This document shows positions 29,674-39,010 of a stretch of DNA of 64,000 nucleotides, one piece after another; within the stretch, counting starts at the first letter, position 1; every line of letters starts with the position of its first letter. Origin of the DNA: Desertimonas sp963732335. Its GTDB lineage: Bacteria > Actinomycetota > Acidimicrobiia > Acidimicrobiales > Ilumatobacteraceae. The position numbers were made by a program, and so were the translations under genes. Under the pieces are notes generated by a model. The model was not told the DNA's origin. It was given only the letters and a program-made list of their open reading frames with translations, and did no database searches. The stretch spans positions 37,889 through 101,888 of the forward strand of contig CAVSZO010000028.1 in assembly GCA_963732335.1 (NCBI GenBank), given 5' to 3'.

Positions 29674-30538
29674 CGGTGTCCGGCCGTGTCGACGCAGGGC
29701 GACCGACTCGACGAACTCGTGGATCAAGCGGTTGACTACGACGGGATCGCGGACGTTCGGGGCGTGTCCGCCCCCGACGATCGTCACCAGCCGGCCATTG
29801 GTGGCTTCTGCCAAGGCGACGCCCCGGCATGCGGACGGATGGCGTCCTCGTCGCCGTGGATGACGAGCACGGGGCAGGACACCCGTGTGCAGGCCTCCCG
29901 GAACCACTCCGGGTCGGTCACGAGGATTCCCCGATAGATGTCGGCGAGCGTGGTCGCGTCCGATGTCGAGGCCCCACCCGATGGCGTCCTCGATCGGCTT
30001 CGTCGAGTGCGGTTCGGTGAACATCCGGCCGATGAAGAACTCGACGAACCCGGATAATCGTGCTCCCAGAAGGGCTGTTGACTTCGGCTGTCACTCGAAC
30101 GTCGACGGCCTGCGGCCCGCCCGAGATGGTCGGGCACCAGTGGAGCAGTCGAAGCGATCGAGACGAAGCCGAGGACCCGATCGGGATGATCGGCGGCGAG
30201 CTGGATACCCCACCGGGCGCCGGAGGACTGTCCGACCAGCACGGCCGTGTCGGTGTCGGTCGCGTCGAGGACGGCGACCGCGTCGGCGGCGAACTGCTCG
30301 TGGGTGTATGCCGCCGGCCCCACCGGCCGGCCGGATCGCCCGCAACCGCGGCCATCGAACGTGACGACCCGGAAGTGGCGGGCGAGGTAGGGGATCTGCG
30401 CCTTCCACATTCGCGAGTGGACGATCGACCACGTCGGCAGCAGCATCACGGTCGGCGCACCGTCGCCGAAGACCTCGTGGTGAAGGAGACACCGTCGCGC
30501 TCGACGAACCCGCTGGCGTCCGGCTCCCGGGCCCGCAT
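29671..30538 (-). CDS. Tandem alpha/beta hydrolase domain H2 (frameshifted)
   Basis: ATG 30538 gives MRAREPDASGFVERDGV, and after a shift near 30490 HHEVFGDGAPTVMLLPTWSIV, SRMWKAQIPYLARHFRVVTF, AVLVGQSSGARWGIQLAADHP (Ser nucleophile) and VSIASTAPLVPDH. Shifts near 30100-29900 lead to MFTEPHSTKPIEDAIGWGL and then LVTIVGGGHAPNVRDPVVVN with the catalytic His. As sequenced, ESVALRRHGRTP runs straight into the H1 start in the same frame. It is either a two-domain protein or an ATGA overlap hidden by an indel. Confidence 0.7.
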
Positions 30539-31415
30539 CGGTCCCGATCGTGTCTCGCAACGCGACAGAGTCGGCGAACTCGCGGATCAGCAGATTGATC
30601 TTGACCGGGTCACGGGCGTGCGGTCCGTGTCCAGACCCGTCGAGCAGCACGACGGGATAGTGGAGCTTCTCCGCCAGTGCCAATCCTCGCGACCATGGCA
30701 CGAGAGTGTCGTGGGTGCCGTGGATCACGAGGCCGGGGCAGTTGATCCGGCTGCAGAGATCGACCGTCGTCGCGGGGTCGAGCTCCTTGGTTTCCCAGCC
30801 GTTGAATCCGACGAGCATCGTCTCGGCGTCTGTCTCGAGGCTCGACCGACGGCATCCTCGATCTGTTTGGTCGAGTGCGGCTCGGTGAAGCATTGGGAGA
30901 AGAAGAACTCCACGTACCCCGGCGAGTCCCGCAACCAGTAGTGACGGTTCTCCTCGGGCAAGCCTTCGTCGGTGTCGAGCACATCCGTGAAGGAGTACGG
31001 CGCCGGCAGCCGCACGACGACAGGCAACGGCGGGGCGATCAGGACGAGACCAGCGATTCGATCCGGGTGATCTGCGGCGAGGATCAGCGACTCGCCCATG
31101 TCGCACCAGGCGACGACGACGGCGCGGGCGACACCTGCAGCTTCCATCACTGCGATCGCATGTCGGCCAACGCAGGCCGCTTGTAGGCCGCTCGATCCGC
31201 GGGGCGGTCGGAGCGACCGTTGCCTGGCGGATCGAAGGTCACGACACGGAAGTGGCGCGAGCGGTAGGGGATCTGCGCTTTCCAGCGCGCGAGTGGACGA
31301 TCTCCCAGGTCGGCGGGAAGAGGATGGTCGGCTCCGCCGTCGCCGAGGACCTCGTAGAAGATCCGCACTCCGTGGCTCTCGACGAACCCGCTGGCGCCCG
31401 GCTCCCTGCCCGCAT
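30536..31415 (-). CDS. Tandem alpha/beta hydrolase domain H3 (frameshifted)
   Basis: ATG 31415 lies five bases after the glycosyltransferase stop. It carries REPGASGFVES, then GVRIFYEVLGDGG, WKAQIPYRSRHFRVVTF and FDPPGNGRSDRP. A second frame has ARAVVVAWCDMGESLILAAD (Cys at the nucleophile position), VLIAPPLPVVVRLP and FFFSQCFTEPHSTKQ. The last part has LVIHGTHDTLVPWSRGLALAE (acid) and LLDGSGHGPHARDPVKINLL (His). No stop codon separates it from H2 in the frame it ends in, so H3 and H2 may also be joined. It shares the MRAREPDASG-like leader with H1 and H2. Confidence 0.7.
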
Positions 31416-31420
31416 CGTGG

Positions 31421-33526
31421 CTACACCAGCTCGGCGATCAACGCGGCGGCCCGGGCGGCGCCGCCGGTCTCGACCGGTCGGTAGTCGACCTCGCGGCCGA
31501 TCTCGTCGGCGATCACCTTGGCCAGGCCGTCGGGGTCGGCCGCTTCGTCGTAGTCGAGGCGGCGGCCGGCGCCGTAGCGCTGGAGGCGGTGGTGGACGTG
31601 GAAGTTCTGCTCGAAGTGATGGCGCAGCGGCACGTAGACGAACGGCCGGCGGTTCGCGGTCAGCTCCATGCACGTGGTCAGCCCGCCCTGCACGACGGCG
31701 AGGTCGCACGCGGCGAGGTGGCGGTAGAGCTGCGGGACGTAGCGGCGGTAGGACACGCCCTTGCGCCGGGGCAGCGAGCGCGGGTCGATCCGCGGCCCGC
31801 AGACGACGACGAACTTGAGGTCGTCGACGAGGCGGCGGGTGGCCGGGATGGCGTCGATGACCCGGCGCAGCAGGTCTCGCCGACGCCGGATCCGCCGACG
31901 GTGACGATGCACACCCGCTCGTCGGGGCGGTAGCCGAGCTCGGCGCGGAGGGCGTCCCGGTCGGCGAACTCGGCCGGGTCGAAGCCGGTGACGTAGCCGG
32001 CGAACTCGAAGTTCGCCTCGGTCCACTCGCGGATCGCCGGCAGGTCGGGCCCGAACGAGTCGGGCACGATGTCGTCGGGATCGCCGACGAAGATCGAACG
32101 ATCGCGCAGGCGCCGGTAGCGGGCGCGTTGTTCGATCATCTCGGCGTTGTAGTCGGCCGTCAGCGCCGCCTCGTGGTCGCCGCCGTCGGGCATCGGCAGC
32201 CAGCCGACGAAGTCGGTCATCCAGGCGAACTCGAAGTGCTTCAGCTCGGGGTTCTCGTGGAGGAAGTAGTCGACGTCCCACGCCTCGTCGCCGATGACGA
32301 GGTCGTAGTGCTCGTCGGTGACGACGTCGTTGAAGACCATGAAGTTGTTGACGAGGATCTCGTCCATCCGGCGGATCGCCTGGAAGGCGTGGAGGTCGTG
32401 CTCGGCCGACTCGTCCTCGACGTGGGCCGACTCGTTGGCCAGCCACGCCGACGCCGGGTGGACGCGTTCGCCGCGGTCCTCCAGCACCTTGGTCACCGGG
32501 TGCTGGGCGAGCCAGTCGATCTGCAGGTCGGGGTGGTGTCTGCGCAGTTCGGCGGCGATGGCGACGTCGCGCAGGGCGTGGCCGAGCCCGATCGGTGACG
32601 AGATGTACAGCGCCCGCTTGGGGCGGCGGGCGGCGCGCACCCAGGTGCGTTGCTGATGGTGTCGGGTGGATCATGTCGATGAACTCCTCGATCAGGCGGT
32701 TGACGATGACGGGGTCGCGGGCGAGCGGGCCGTGGCCGCCGCCGGCGATGGTGACGAACGAGCCGCCGGTGACCTCGGCGAGGGCGGCGCCGCGGCGTAA
32801 GGGCGGATGGCGTCCTCGTCGCCGTGGATCACGAGCACGGGGCAGCGCACCCGCTCGCAGACGGAGCGGAAGCTCTCCAGGCCACAGGCGTCGAGTCCGC
32901 AGGTCGGTGTCGATCAGCGTCGCCGGCTCGATCTCCAGTCCCCACCCGACGCAGTCCTCGATCTGCTTGGTGGAATGCGGCTCGGAGAACATCCGCCCGA
33001 AGAAGAACTCGAGGAAGTCCCGGTAGTCGTGGCGCCAGTAGTGGGCGTTGTACTTGGCCCAGCCCTCGGTGTCGTCGATCGGCTCGTCGAACGGGTAGAT
33101 GCTGCGTTCGGGGAGGCCGGGACGAGCGGGACCGATGGACCGATCGAGACGAGCCCACGGACCCGGTCGGGGTGGTCGGCGGCGAGCTGGACACCCCACA
33201 GCGTGCCGCACGACAACGCGGCGAGGATCGCCCGGTCAGTGGCTGTGGCGTCGAGGACGGCGAGGGCGTCGGCGGCGAACTCGTGGTGGGTGTAGGCTGC
33301 TGGTCCGGCGGGCCGATCGGACCGGCCGCTGCCGCGTCCGTCGAACGTGACCACGCGATGGTGGCGGGCGAGGTAGGGAACCTGCAGCTTCCAGTGGCGC
33401 GACGGGACGATCGACCACGTCGGCAGCAACAGGATCGTCGGCTCGCCGTCGCCGTAGCGCTCCCAGTGGACGCCGACACCGTCGCGCTCGACCGCCCGGC
33501 TGGCATCGGGCTGCCGCGGCCCTCAC
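31421..33526 (-). CDS. Alpha/beta hydrolase fused to a MurG/GT1-like glycosyltransferase (frameshifted)
   Basis: GTG 33526 overlaps the TetR stop (GTGA). The hydrolase half has ERDGVGVHWERYGDGEPT, LPTWSIVPSRHWKLQVPYL, ILAALSCGTLWGVQLAADHP (Ser nucleophile), FFGRMFSEPHSTKQIEDC and FVTIAGGGHGPLARDP (His). After FIDMIHPTPSATHLGARRP comes a glycosyltransferase half of about 400 residues: ALYISSPIGLGHALRDVAIA, VIGDEAWDVDYFLHENPE, CIVTVGGSGVGE and the donor-site region LAVVQGGLTTCMELTANRRP. Indels lie near 33515, 33120, 32880, 32640 and 31880. Hydrolase-glycosyltransferase fusions of this kind seem recurrent in actinobacteria (recollection). Donor and acceptor are unknown. Confidence 0.75.
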
Positions 33527-34127
33527 GGTGCCTCGCCGAGCTCTCCTCGGCGGCGCGGATCAGCTGGCCGACGCGGCGCAAGGCGGCCCGGACCGGGAGC
33601 TGGTGGCGGTCGAAGCCGAGCAGCAACAATGCCTCGGCGCCGATGAACGCGCAGGCGATCAGCGTGGCGATCTCCTGGGGCGTGAACGGCCCGAGCCCAC
33701 CGAAGCGGCGTTGCGCTTCGGTCGCCACGTCGGTGAGCAGGTCGTACCAACCCTGCTGCATCGCCCGGACCTTCTCGGCGAGCTCGGGGTTCGACCATCC
33801 GGCGGCGATCATCTCCTGCAGCACGCGCACGTAGCCCGACTCGAGGTCGTCCTCGAGGAAGTCGCACGCCTGCTCGTAGCGCTTCCACAGCGGCGCCTCC
33901 TCGGAGTACATCGCCGCCTGGCGGGCGAGCAGGCGGCGGTCCTCGTGTTCGAGCAGGGCGAGCACGAGTCCGCCCTTGGAGCCGAAGTGGTAGTGGACCT
34001 GCGACAGCGGAACGCCGGCTTCGGTGGCGACCTTGCGCGTCGACATCGCCGCGTAGCCCTCGGCGAGCAGGCACCGCCGGGCGGCATCGAGGATCGCCTG
34101 CTTCGTACCCGATTCGTTGGCGATCAC
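33523..34127 (-). CDS. TetR-family regulator of the hydrolase/glycosyltransferase operon
   Basis: GTG 34127 is preceded by GAGGAGC eight bases upstream. The HTH is TRKVATEAGVPLSQVHYHFGSKGGL, with the classic YHFGSKGGL end. A helical ligand domain follows, with EDDLESGYVRVLQEMIAAGW and GAEALLLLGFDRHQLP. The natural end is GELGEAP with TGA 33523-33525, overlapping the next GTG, which requires a two-base indel near 33545. Two palindromes at 34141-34158 and 34262-34277 lie upstream and are the expected operators, controlling both its own operon and the divergent acyl-CoA dehydrogenase. Confidence 0.88.
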
Positions 34128-34140
34128 GTCAGCGCTCCTC

Positions 34141-34158
34141 TTCGGTCGACCGACCGAA
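34141..34158. promoter_or_regulatory. TetR operator palindrome, site 1
   Basis: TTCGGTCGACCGACCGAA, nearly perfect dyad, 14 bases before the TetR GTG. It shares the core TCGGTCGAyCGACCGA with site 2. Confidence 0.75.
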
Positions 34159-34222
34159 GCAGTATCACACCAGATCAGTGCCACGTCAACGTCGACGATC
34201 GCGCTCGTCGAGAGAAAATCGG

Positions 34223-34277
34223 TTGACAGGCCTCGGCGTCGAGATGCACACTACTGCTCAGTCGGTCGATCGACCGA
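34223..34277 (+). promoter_or_regulatory. Promoter with TetR operator site 2
   Basis: TTGACA at 34223-34228 has the form of a -35 box; CACACT at 34247-34252 is a possible -10 with an 18-base spacer. The perfect palindrome TCGGTCGATCGACCGA lies just downstream at 34262-34277, where a repressor would block the acyl-CoA dehydrogenase gene. Confidence 0.65.
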
Positions 34278-34302
34278 AACTAGATCAACTGAGGAGAGAC
34301 AC

Positions 34303-35500
34303 ATGACCGCCACCGTCCAACCTCCGACGAGCGCCGACCAACTGCTGACCGACGAGATGCTCGCCCGCTTCGACGAGCGGGCGCCGCAGTACGACCGCAA
34401 CAACTCGTTCTTCACCGAGGACTTCGAGGAGTTGCGGGCGAGCGGCTATCTGCTCGCCTCGGTCCCGACCGAGTTCGGCGGGCTCGGGCTCAACCTCGCC
34501 GAGATCAACCGGCTGCAGCGGCGCATCGCCTACGTCGCCCCGGCGACCGCCGTCGCCGTCAACATGCACCACTACTTCGTCGGCCTGTGCGCCGATCTGC
34601 ACCGTGCCGGCGACCCGTCCGGCGACTGGGTGCTGCGCAAGGCCGCCGAGGGCCACGTGTTCGCCGCCGGCCACGGCGAGGCCGGCAACGACATCCCCGT
34701 GCTGCTGTCGTCGGCCAAGGCCGAGCGCGTCGACGGCGGCTGGGAGTTCACCGGGCACAAGATCTTCGGCAGCCTCTCGCCGGTGTGGACCTACCTCGGG
34801 ATCCACGCGCATGGACGTCAGCGACCCGGCCAACCCGCAGGTCGTCCACGCCTTCTTGCACCGCGACGCCCCGAACTACCGCATCGAGGAGACGTGGGAC
34901 ACCCTCGGGATGCGGGCGACGATGTCCAACGACACGATCCTCGACCGCACGTTCGTGCCCGACGAGGCGACGACGATTGTGTGCCCTGCCGGGTTCGCCG
35001 GTGCCGGGCTGTTCCACGTCGCCCTGTTCGCCTGGGCATTGCTCGGCTTCGCCGCGGTGTACTCGTCGATCGCCCGCCGGGCGTTCGACGAGGTCGTCGG
35101 CAAGATGCACGAACGCACGTCGGTGGCCCTGACCCGGTCGATGGCCTACCACCCGGGCGTGCAGCACGACGTCGCCGAGATGCGCATCCACCTCGAGGCG
35201 ATGACCGCCCACCTCGACCGCGTGTGCGACGACTGGGCCAACGGCGTCGATCACGGGATGGACTGGCCGACGAAGATCGTCGCCTGCAAGTACGACGTCG
35301 TCACGCGGGCGTTCGCCGTCGTCGACACCGCCCTCGACCTCACCGGCGGCTCGGGGATCTTCAAGCGCAGCCGCATCGAGCAGCTGTTCCGCGACGCCCG
35401 GCTCGGGCGGATCCACCCCGGCAACAGCCTGCTGACGCACGAGCTCGTCGGCAAGTTGAGCCTCGGCATCAATCCCGACGAACAGCCCCGCTGGGGCTGA
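34303..35500 (+). CDS. Acyl-CoA dehydrogenase family protein (one frameshift)
   Basis: ATG 34303 follows GAGGAGAGACAC. It contains YLLASVPTEFGGLGLNLAEI, AVAVNMHHYFVGLCADLHRAG and WEFTGHKIFGSLSPVWTYLG. At about 34808 one extra base shifts the frame to MDVSDPANPQVVHAFLH, LGMRATMSNDTILDRTFVPD and then VDTALDLTGGSGIFKRSRIEQL to TGA 35500. Intact length would be about 398 residues. The C-terminal DLTGGSGIFKRS region matches the acyl-CoA dehydrogenase fold. It is expected to bind FAD and oxidise an unknown acyl-CoA or act as a flavin monooxygenase. It is controlled by the divergent TetR. Confidence 0.88.
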
Positions 35501-35528
35501 ATCCAACTCACTCGCAGGAGGAGAATCC

Positions 35529-36845
35529 ATGAGCACGCGAACCACCACCGCTCGGCTGGCGCTGGCGGCCGGCATGCTGGCGCCGGCGGCCCTGGTTGCC
35601 GCAGTCACACCGGCAGGAGCGCACGGAGAGGATCAGCAGGAGCGATTCCTCTACGTCAGCACCATCGCCCAGAGCGAGACCGACCCCGACTTCGTCGCCG
35701 TGATCGGCGCCGATCCGGAGCAACCCGACTTCGGCGAGATCGTCAACCGCGTCGACATGCCCAACGTCGGCGACGAGCTCCACCACTTCGGCTACTCCGC
35801 TGACCAGCAGCGCCTGATCGTGCCGGGACTGTTCTCCAACCGGATCCACGTCTTCGACGTCGGCAGCGACGGCTCGACGATGACGCTGAGCGCGGTGAAC
35901 GAGGACCTCGTCGCCGACAGCGGGTACGCCGTGCCCCACGGCGTGATGGCGATGCACGACATGGTCCTGGCGCCGATGATCGGGGCGGCCAACGATGAGA
36001 CCCAGCCGGGCGGCATCGTCGAGATCGACGACCGCACCGGCGAGTTCGTCGACTACTTCGGTCCCGGGCCGGAACGGGATGCGAGCGACTCCGGTCCCAC
36101 CTACATGTACGACTTCGCCATGACGCCGGACGGTGAGCGGGCGATCAGCACGACGTTCGGGTCGCCGGCGCAGTGCGCGCCAGGCATCGACCCGACCTGC
36201 CTCGGCGACGAGGTCGCCGTCTGGGACGTGCACGCCGAGGAGGTGATCGACACCGACAAGCCTCGGTACGAACAGCGGCGCGCTGATGGTCCGGTTCGTC
36301 GCCCAACCAGGGGTGCGGCGGGCGTTCATCAACGCACCCGGCACGAGCGCCGTGTGGCTCGCCGACGACGACGACGGCGACGGCGTGTTCGACTTCCAGC
36401 AGGTGCTCGGCCCCGACGACGGCCTCGAGCTTCCCATCGACATGGTCGTGTCATACGACAACACGTCCCTCTACGTGTCGAACTGGTTCGGCAACACCGT
36501 GCAGCAGTTCGACATCAGCGACCCGTTCCACCCGACGCTCCGGTCCACCGTCGCGGTGCCACACCCCAACATGCTGCGCCTCAGCCCGACAACAGCCGCC
36601 TGTACGTCACCAACTCGCTGCTCACGCCGTGGGACAACGACGCCGACTTCGGCGAACCACGCAACAGCGACTACGGGATCTGGCTGTTCGACGTCGACAC
36701 GTCAGGCGATCTCACACCGCTCCACGCCGACGGCAGCGCCTGGGTCAGCTTCGACAACGTCGAGAAGCTGACGACCACCGGACCGGCCGGCCCGCACATG
36801 ATGCTCTTCGACCCGAGCATCCCGCTCGAGCCCGGAGAGCACTAG
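35529..36845 (+). CDS. Exported SBP56/methanethiol-oxidase family protein (two frameshifts)
   Basis: ATG 35529 is preceded by AGGAGGAG. The signal peptide MSTRTTTARLALAAGMLAP and following AAVTPAGAHG suggest export. The beta-propeller core matches selenium-binding protein 56: RVDMPNVGDELHHFGY, LIVPGLFSNRIHVFDV, YAVPHGVMAMHD, SLYVSNWFGNTVQQFDISDP and RLYVTNSLLTPWDND. Shifts near 36268 and 36590 compensate each other. Methanethiol oxidase (MtoX) converts methanethiol to formaldehyde, sulfide and peroxide outside the cytoplasm. The Cys pairs of plant and human SBP56 are not seen, so activity is uncertain. It lies between two acyl-CoA dehydrogenases. Confidence 0.84.
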   Translation: MSTRTTTARLALAAGMLAPAALVAAVTPAGAHGEDQQERFLYVSTIAQSETDPDFVAVIGADPEQPDFGEIVNRVDMPNVGDELHHFGYSADQQRLIVPGLFSNRIHVFDVGSDGSTMTLSAVNEDLVADSGYAVPHGVMAMHDMVLAPMIGAANDETQPGGIVEIDDRTGEFVDYFGPGPERDASDSGPTYMYDFAMTPDGERAISTTFGSPAQCAPGIDPTCLGDEVAVWDVHAEEVIDTDKPRYEQRRADGPVRRPTRGAAGVHQRTRHERRVARRRRRRRRRVRLPAGARPRRRPRASHRHGRVIRQHVPLRVELVRQHRAAVRHQRPVPPDAPVHRRGATPQHAAPQPDNSRLYVTNSLLTPWDNDADFGEPRNSDYGIWLFDVDTSGDLTPLHADGSAWVSFDNVEKLTTTGPAGPHMMLFDPSIPLEPGEH

Positions 36846-36883
36846 GGAGATGTTGCGGCGTCCTCACCAGCCGCGGCGCCGAG

Positions 36884-38076
36884 ATGGTCGGCGCCGCGGA
36901 GCGATTCGCCGCGGAGTTCGCCGACGGCGCCCTGGAACACGACCGTGGCGGGACGTTCGCCACTGAGCACCTCGAGAAGCTGCGTGCCGACCGGTTCCTC
37001 GTCGCCCCGGTTCCCGAGGAGCTCGGTGGCGGCGGCGTGGAATCGTCCATGACGTCCTGGTGGCGTCGGCACGACTGGCGCACGGCGACGTCGCCACCAC
37101 GCTCGGGGTCAACATGCACTTCGCCATCGTCCTCAACCTCGTCCGTTCGTGGCGTATCGCCCTCTCTCGTGGTGCCGGCAGCCAGGCGTCGGCCGTCGCC
37201 AGGATGCTGCGTGCCGTGGTCGCCGACGACGTGGTCTTCGCCTCCGCAGTCAGCGAGCCCGCCCCGCAGGACTTCACCCGGCCGCGGACCACCGCCCGCC
37301 GCGACGGAGACCAATGGGTCGTCAACGGCCGCAAGGTGTTCGCCACGATGGCCCCCTCGGCAACGATCATCAACACCGCTGTCACGGTGCTGGCCGACGA
37401 CGGCGGCGAGCGCTACGGCTTCGCCCTCGTGCCGGCGACCGCACCGGGAGTCGTGTTCCACGACGACTGGGACGCAGTCGGGATGCGTGCCTCGGACTCG
37501 GGCTCGGTGTCGTTCGAGGAGGTGCGCCTCGGCCCCGATCAGGTGGGCGCCAGCTTCGCCACCGGCGTCTTCTCGACTGCCCTGTTCGACCGCTTCTTGG
37601 CCTCAGGGGCGTTCCACGCCGCCGCGTCGCTCGGCGTTGCCGAGTCCGCCCAGGCGCGATCGTGACCACGCTGGTCGGACGTCGCGACACCGTCGTCGAC
37701 GATCCCCACGCGATGGCCTGCCTCGCCGACAACGTCGTCGACCTGACGGCGATGCAGGCGTCGCTCGACGTCGCGGGGCGGCGAATCGACGACTACCGCG
37801 CCGAGTTCCCGTGCGGTGAGGCAACCGTCGAGGAGGCCCAGGACGGTCACCGCTGCGGTGCAGGCGAGCAAGGCGTTCATCTGCGCCGGGGCGCAGCGCG
37901 TCACCGACCGGGCCCTCGCCCTCAGCGGCGGCGCCGGCTACATGGCATCCCATCCGCTGGCCAAGGCGTGGCGCGACGCCAGGGCCGGTGCCTTCATGCA
38001 CCCCTTCGGCGTCAACCGCGCCTTCGACCTCGTGGCGCGGACGTCGCTCGGATTGGCGGTGCGCGGCGCGGGATGA
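36884..38076 (+). CDS. Acyl-CoA dehydrogenase family protein (three frameshifts)
   Basis: ATG 36884 gives MVGAAERFAAEFADGALEHD, then LVAPVPEELGGGGVES. After 37050 another frame has LAHGDVATTLGVNMHFAIVL, WVVNGRKVFATMAPSATIIN, DDWDAVGMRASDSGSVSFEE and SLGVAESAQARS. From about 37660 a third carries DNVVDLTAMQASLDVAGRRI, and from about 37850 ASKAFICAGAQRVTDRALAL, SGGAGYMASHPLAKAWRDA to TGA 38076. The whole would be about 395 residues and complete. It may use FAD to oxidise an acyl-CoA; the substrate is unknown. Its relation to SBP56 is positional only. Confidence 0.82.
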
Positions 38077-38173
38077 ACCCGTCACGGTTGATGGCAACAC
38101 GTCGGCACACGCTACGACGCGATCGACGTGTACGATTGTTGGCACATCCGGCGGTGTTACGTCGCTGCCGCGG

Positions 38174-38199
38174 AAGGCCCGTCCCGAGGGACGGGTCTT
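38174..38199. terminator. Strong hairpin between convergent genes
   Basis: AAGGCCCGTCCC pairs with GGACGGGTCTT around GAG. It lies about 100 bases after the acyl-CoA dehydrogenase stop and just beyond the probable end of the NYN gene. Confidence 0.75.
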
Positions 38200-38217
38200 C
38201 GCAGACTTCGGCCTGCG

Positions 38218-38844
38218 ATCTACCGCCCGAACCCACGAGGATGGGGCGCGGAAGCTGCCTTTGTCGTCGCTCATCTGGAGGGGATACCTCGCTTCGAGGT
38301 AGGACCTCGCCGGCGGGCGCACGAAGAAGTCGACGTATTCGTGCAGCGCCTGACCGAGGCGTCGGTTAGGCGACGGGTTGACGACGCCGACACGAACCCC
38401 GCGGCTCCGAACAGCCGCGATCGGCGGGCGCAGATCCGAGTCGGTGGTCACCAGCACGGCCGTGTCCATGTCTCTGTCGATGACGTCGGCGAGCAACTCC
38501 GTCGTCAGGGCGACATCGACGCCCTTCATCCGGACTTTGATCACGCTCCGTCGTTCGTGCGGACGGAAAGCCTCGGGCAGGTCGGCACGTTGCTTGATGC
38601 ACCGGCCGAAGTGGATCGAGACCTTCGGACTCGTCTGCAGCGCACGGAGGTAGACACGCTGGCGGATCGCCTTGCCCTGGTCGAATGCCGGGTTGGCCCA
38701 CGCCGTGAAGTAGCGGACCCGTTCGATGTCGTAGTCAGGCAGCAGCCGCTCGCACCACGTCTGCAGATCGAGCCAGCGACCAGGTCGGTCCTTGAGGGCT
38801 CCGTAGTACAGGCTGGGCCCGTCGACGTAGACGTTCGTTGTCAT
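38218..38844 (-). CDS. NYN-domain (LabA/DUF88-like) predicted RNase
   Basis: ATG 38844 starts MTTNVYVDGPSLYYGALKDR. The PIN-like catalytic acids are visible in VYVDGPS, MKGVDVALTTELLADVI and VTTDSDLRPPIAA. The fold ends with VGVVNPSPNRRLGQALHEY. As sequenced the frame stays open to 37603, but that tail is antisense to a dehydrogenase and reads through a terminator hairpin. A one-base indel near 38225 would give a TAG at about 38218, for roughly 208 residues, which fits the family. NYN proteins usually cut RNA in a metal-dependent way; the target is unknown. Confidence 0.82.
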
Positions 38845-39010
38845 CGTGCGACCGCCGAACCTACTCCGCGGCGCCGGACGCGGTCAGCGGGGTTTCCGCT
38901 CCGTGAGTTGGAGCAACTCGTCGAGCTTCCGGGTGAGCGCTCGTATATGGCCGGCTCGAACTCGAGCGGCAAGCGAGTACCGTCGCGTCGGAGACGAGTA
39001 AGGTGATCCG

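Noticed and set aside
37603..38217. C-terminal extension of the NYN protein
   Set aside because: It is antisense to a dehydrogenase, rich in Arg and Pro, and passes through a terminator hairpin.
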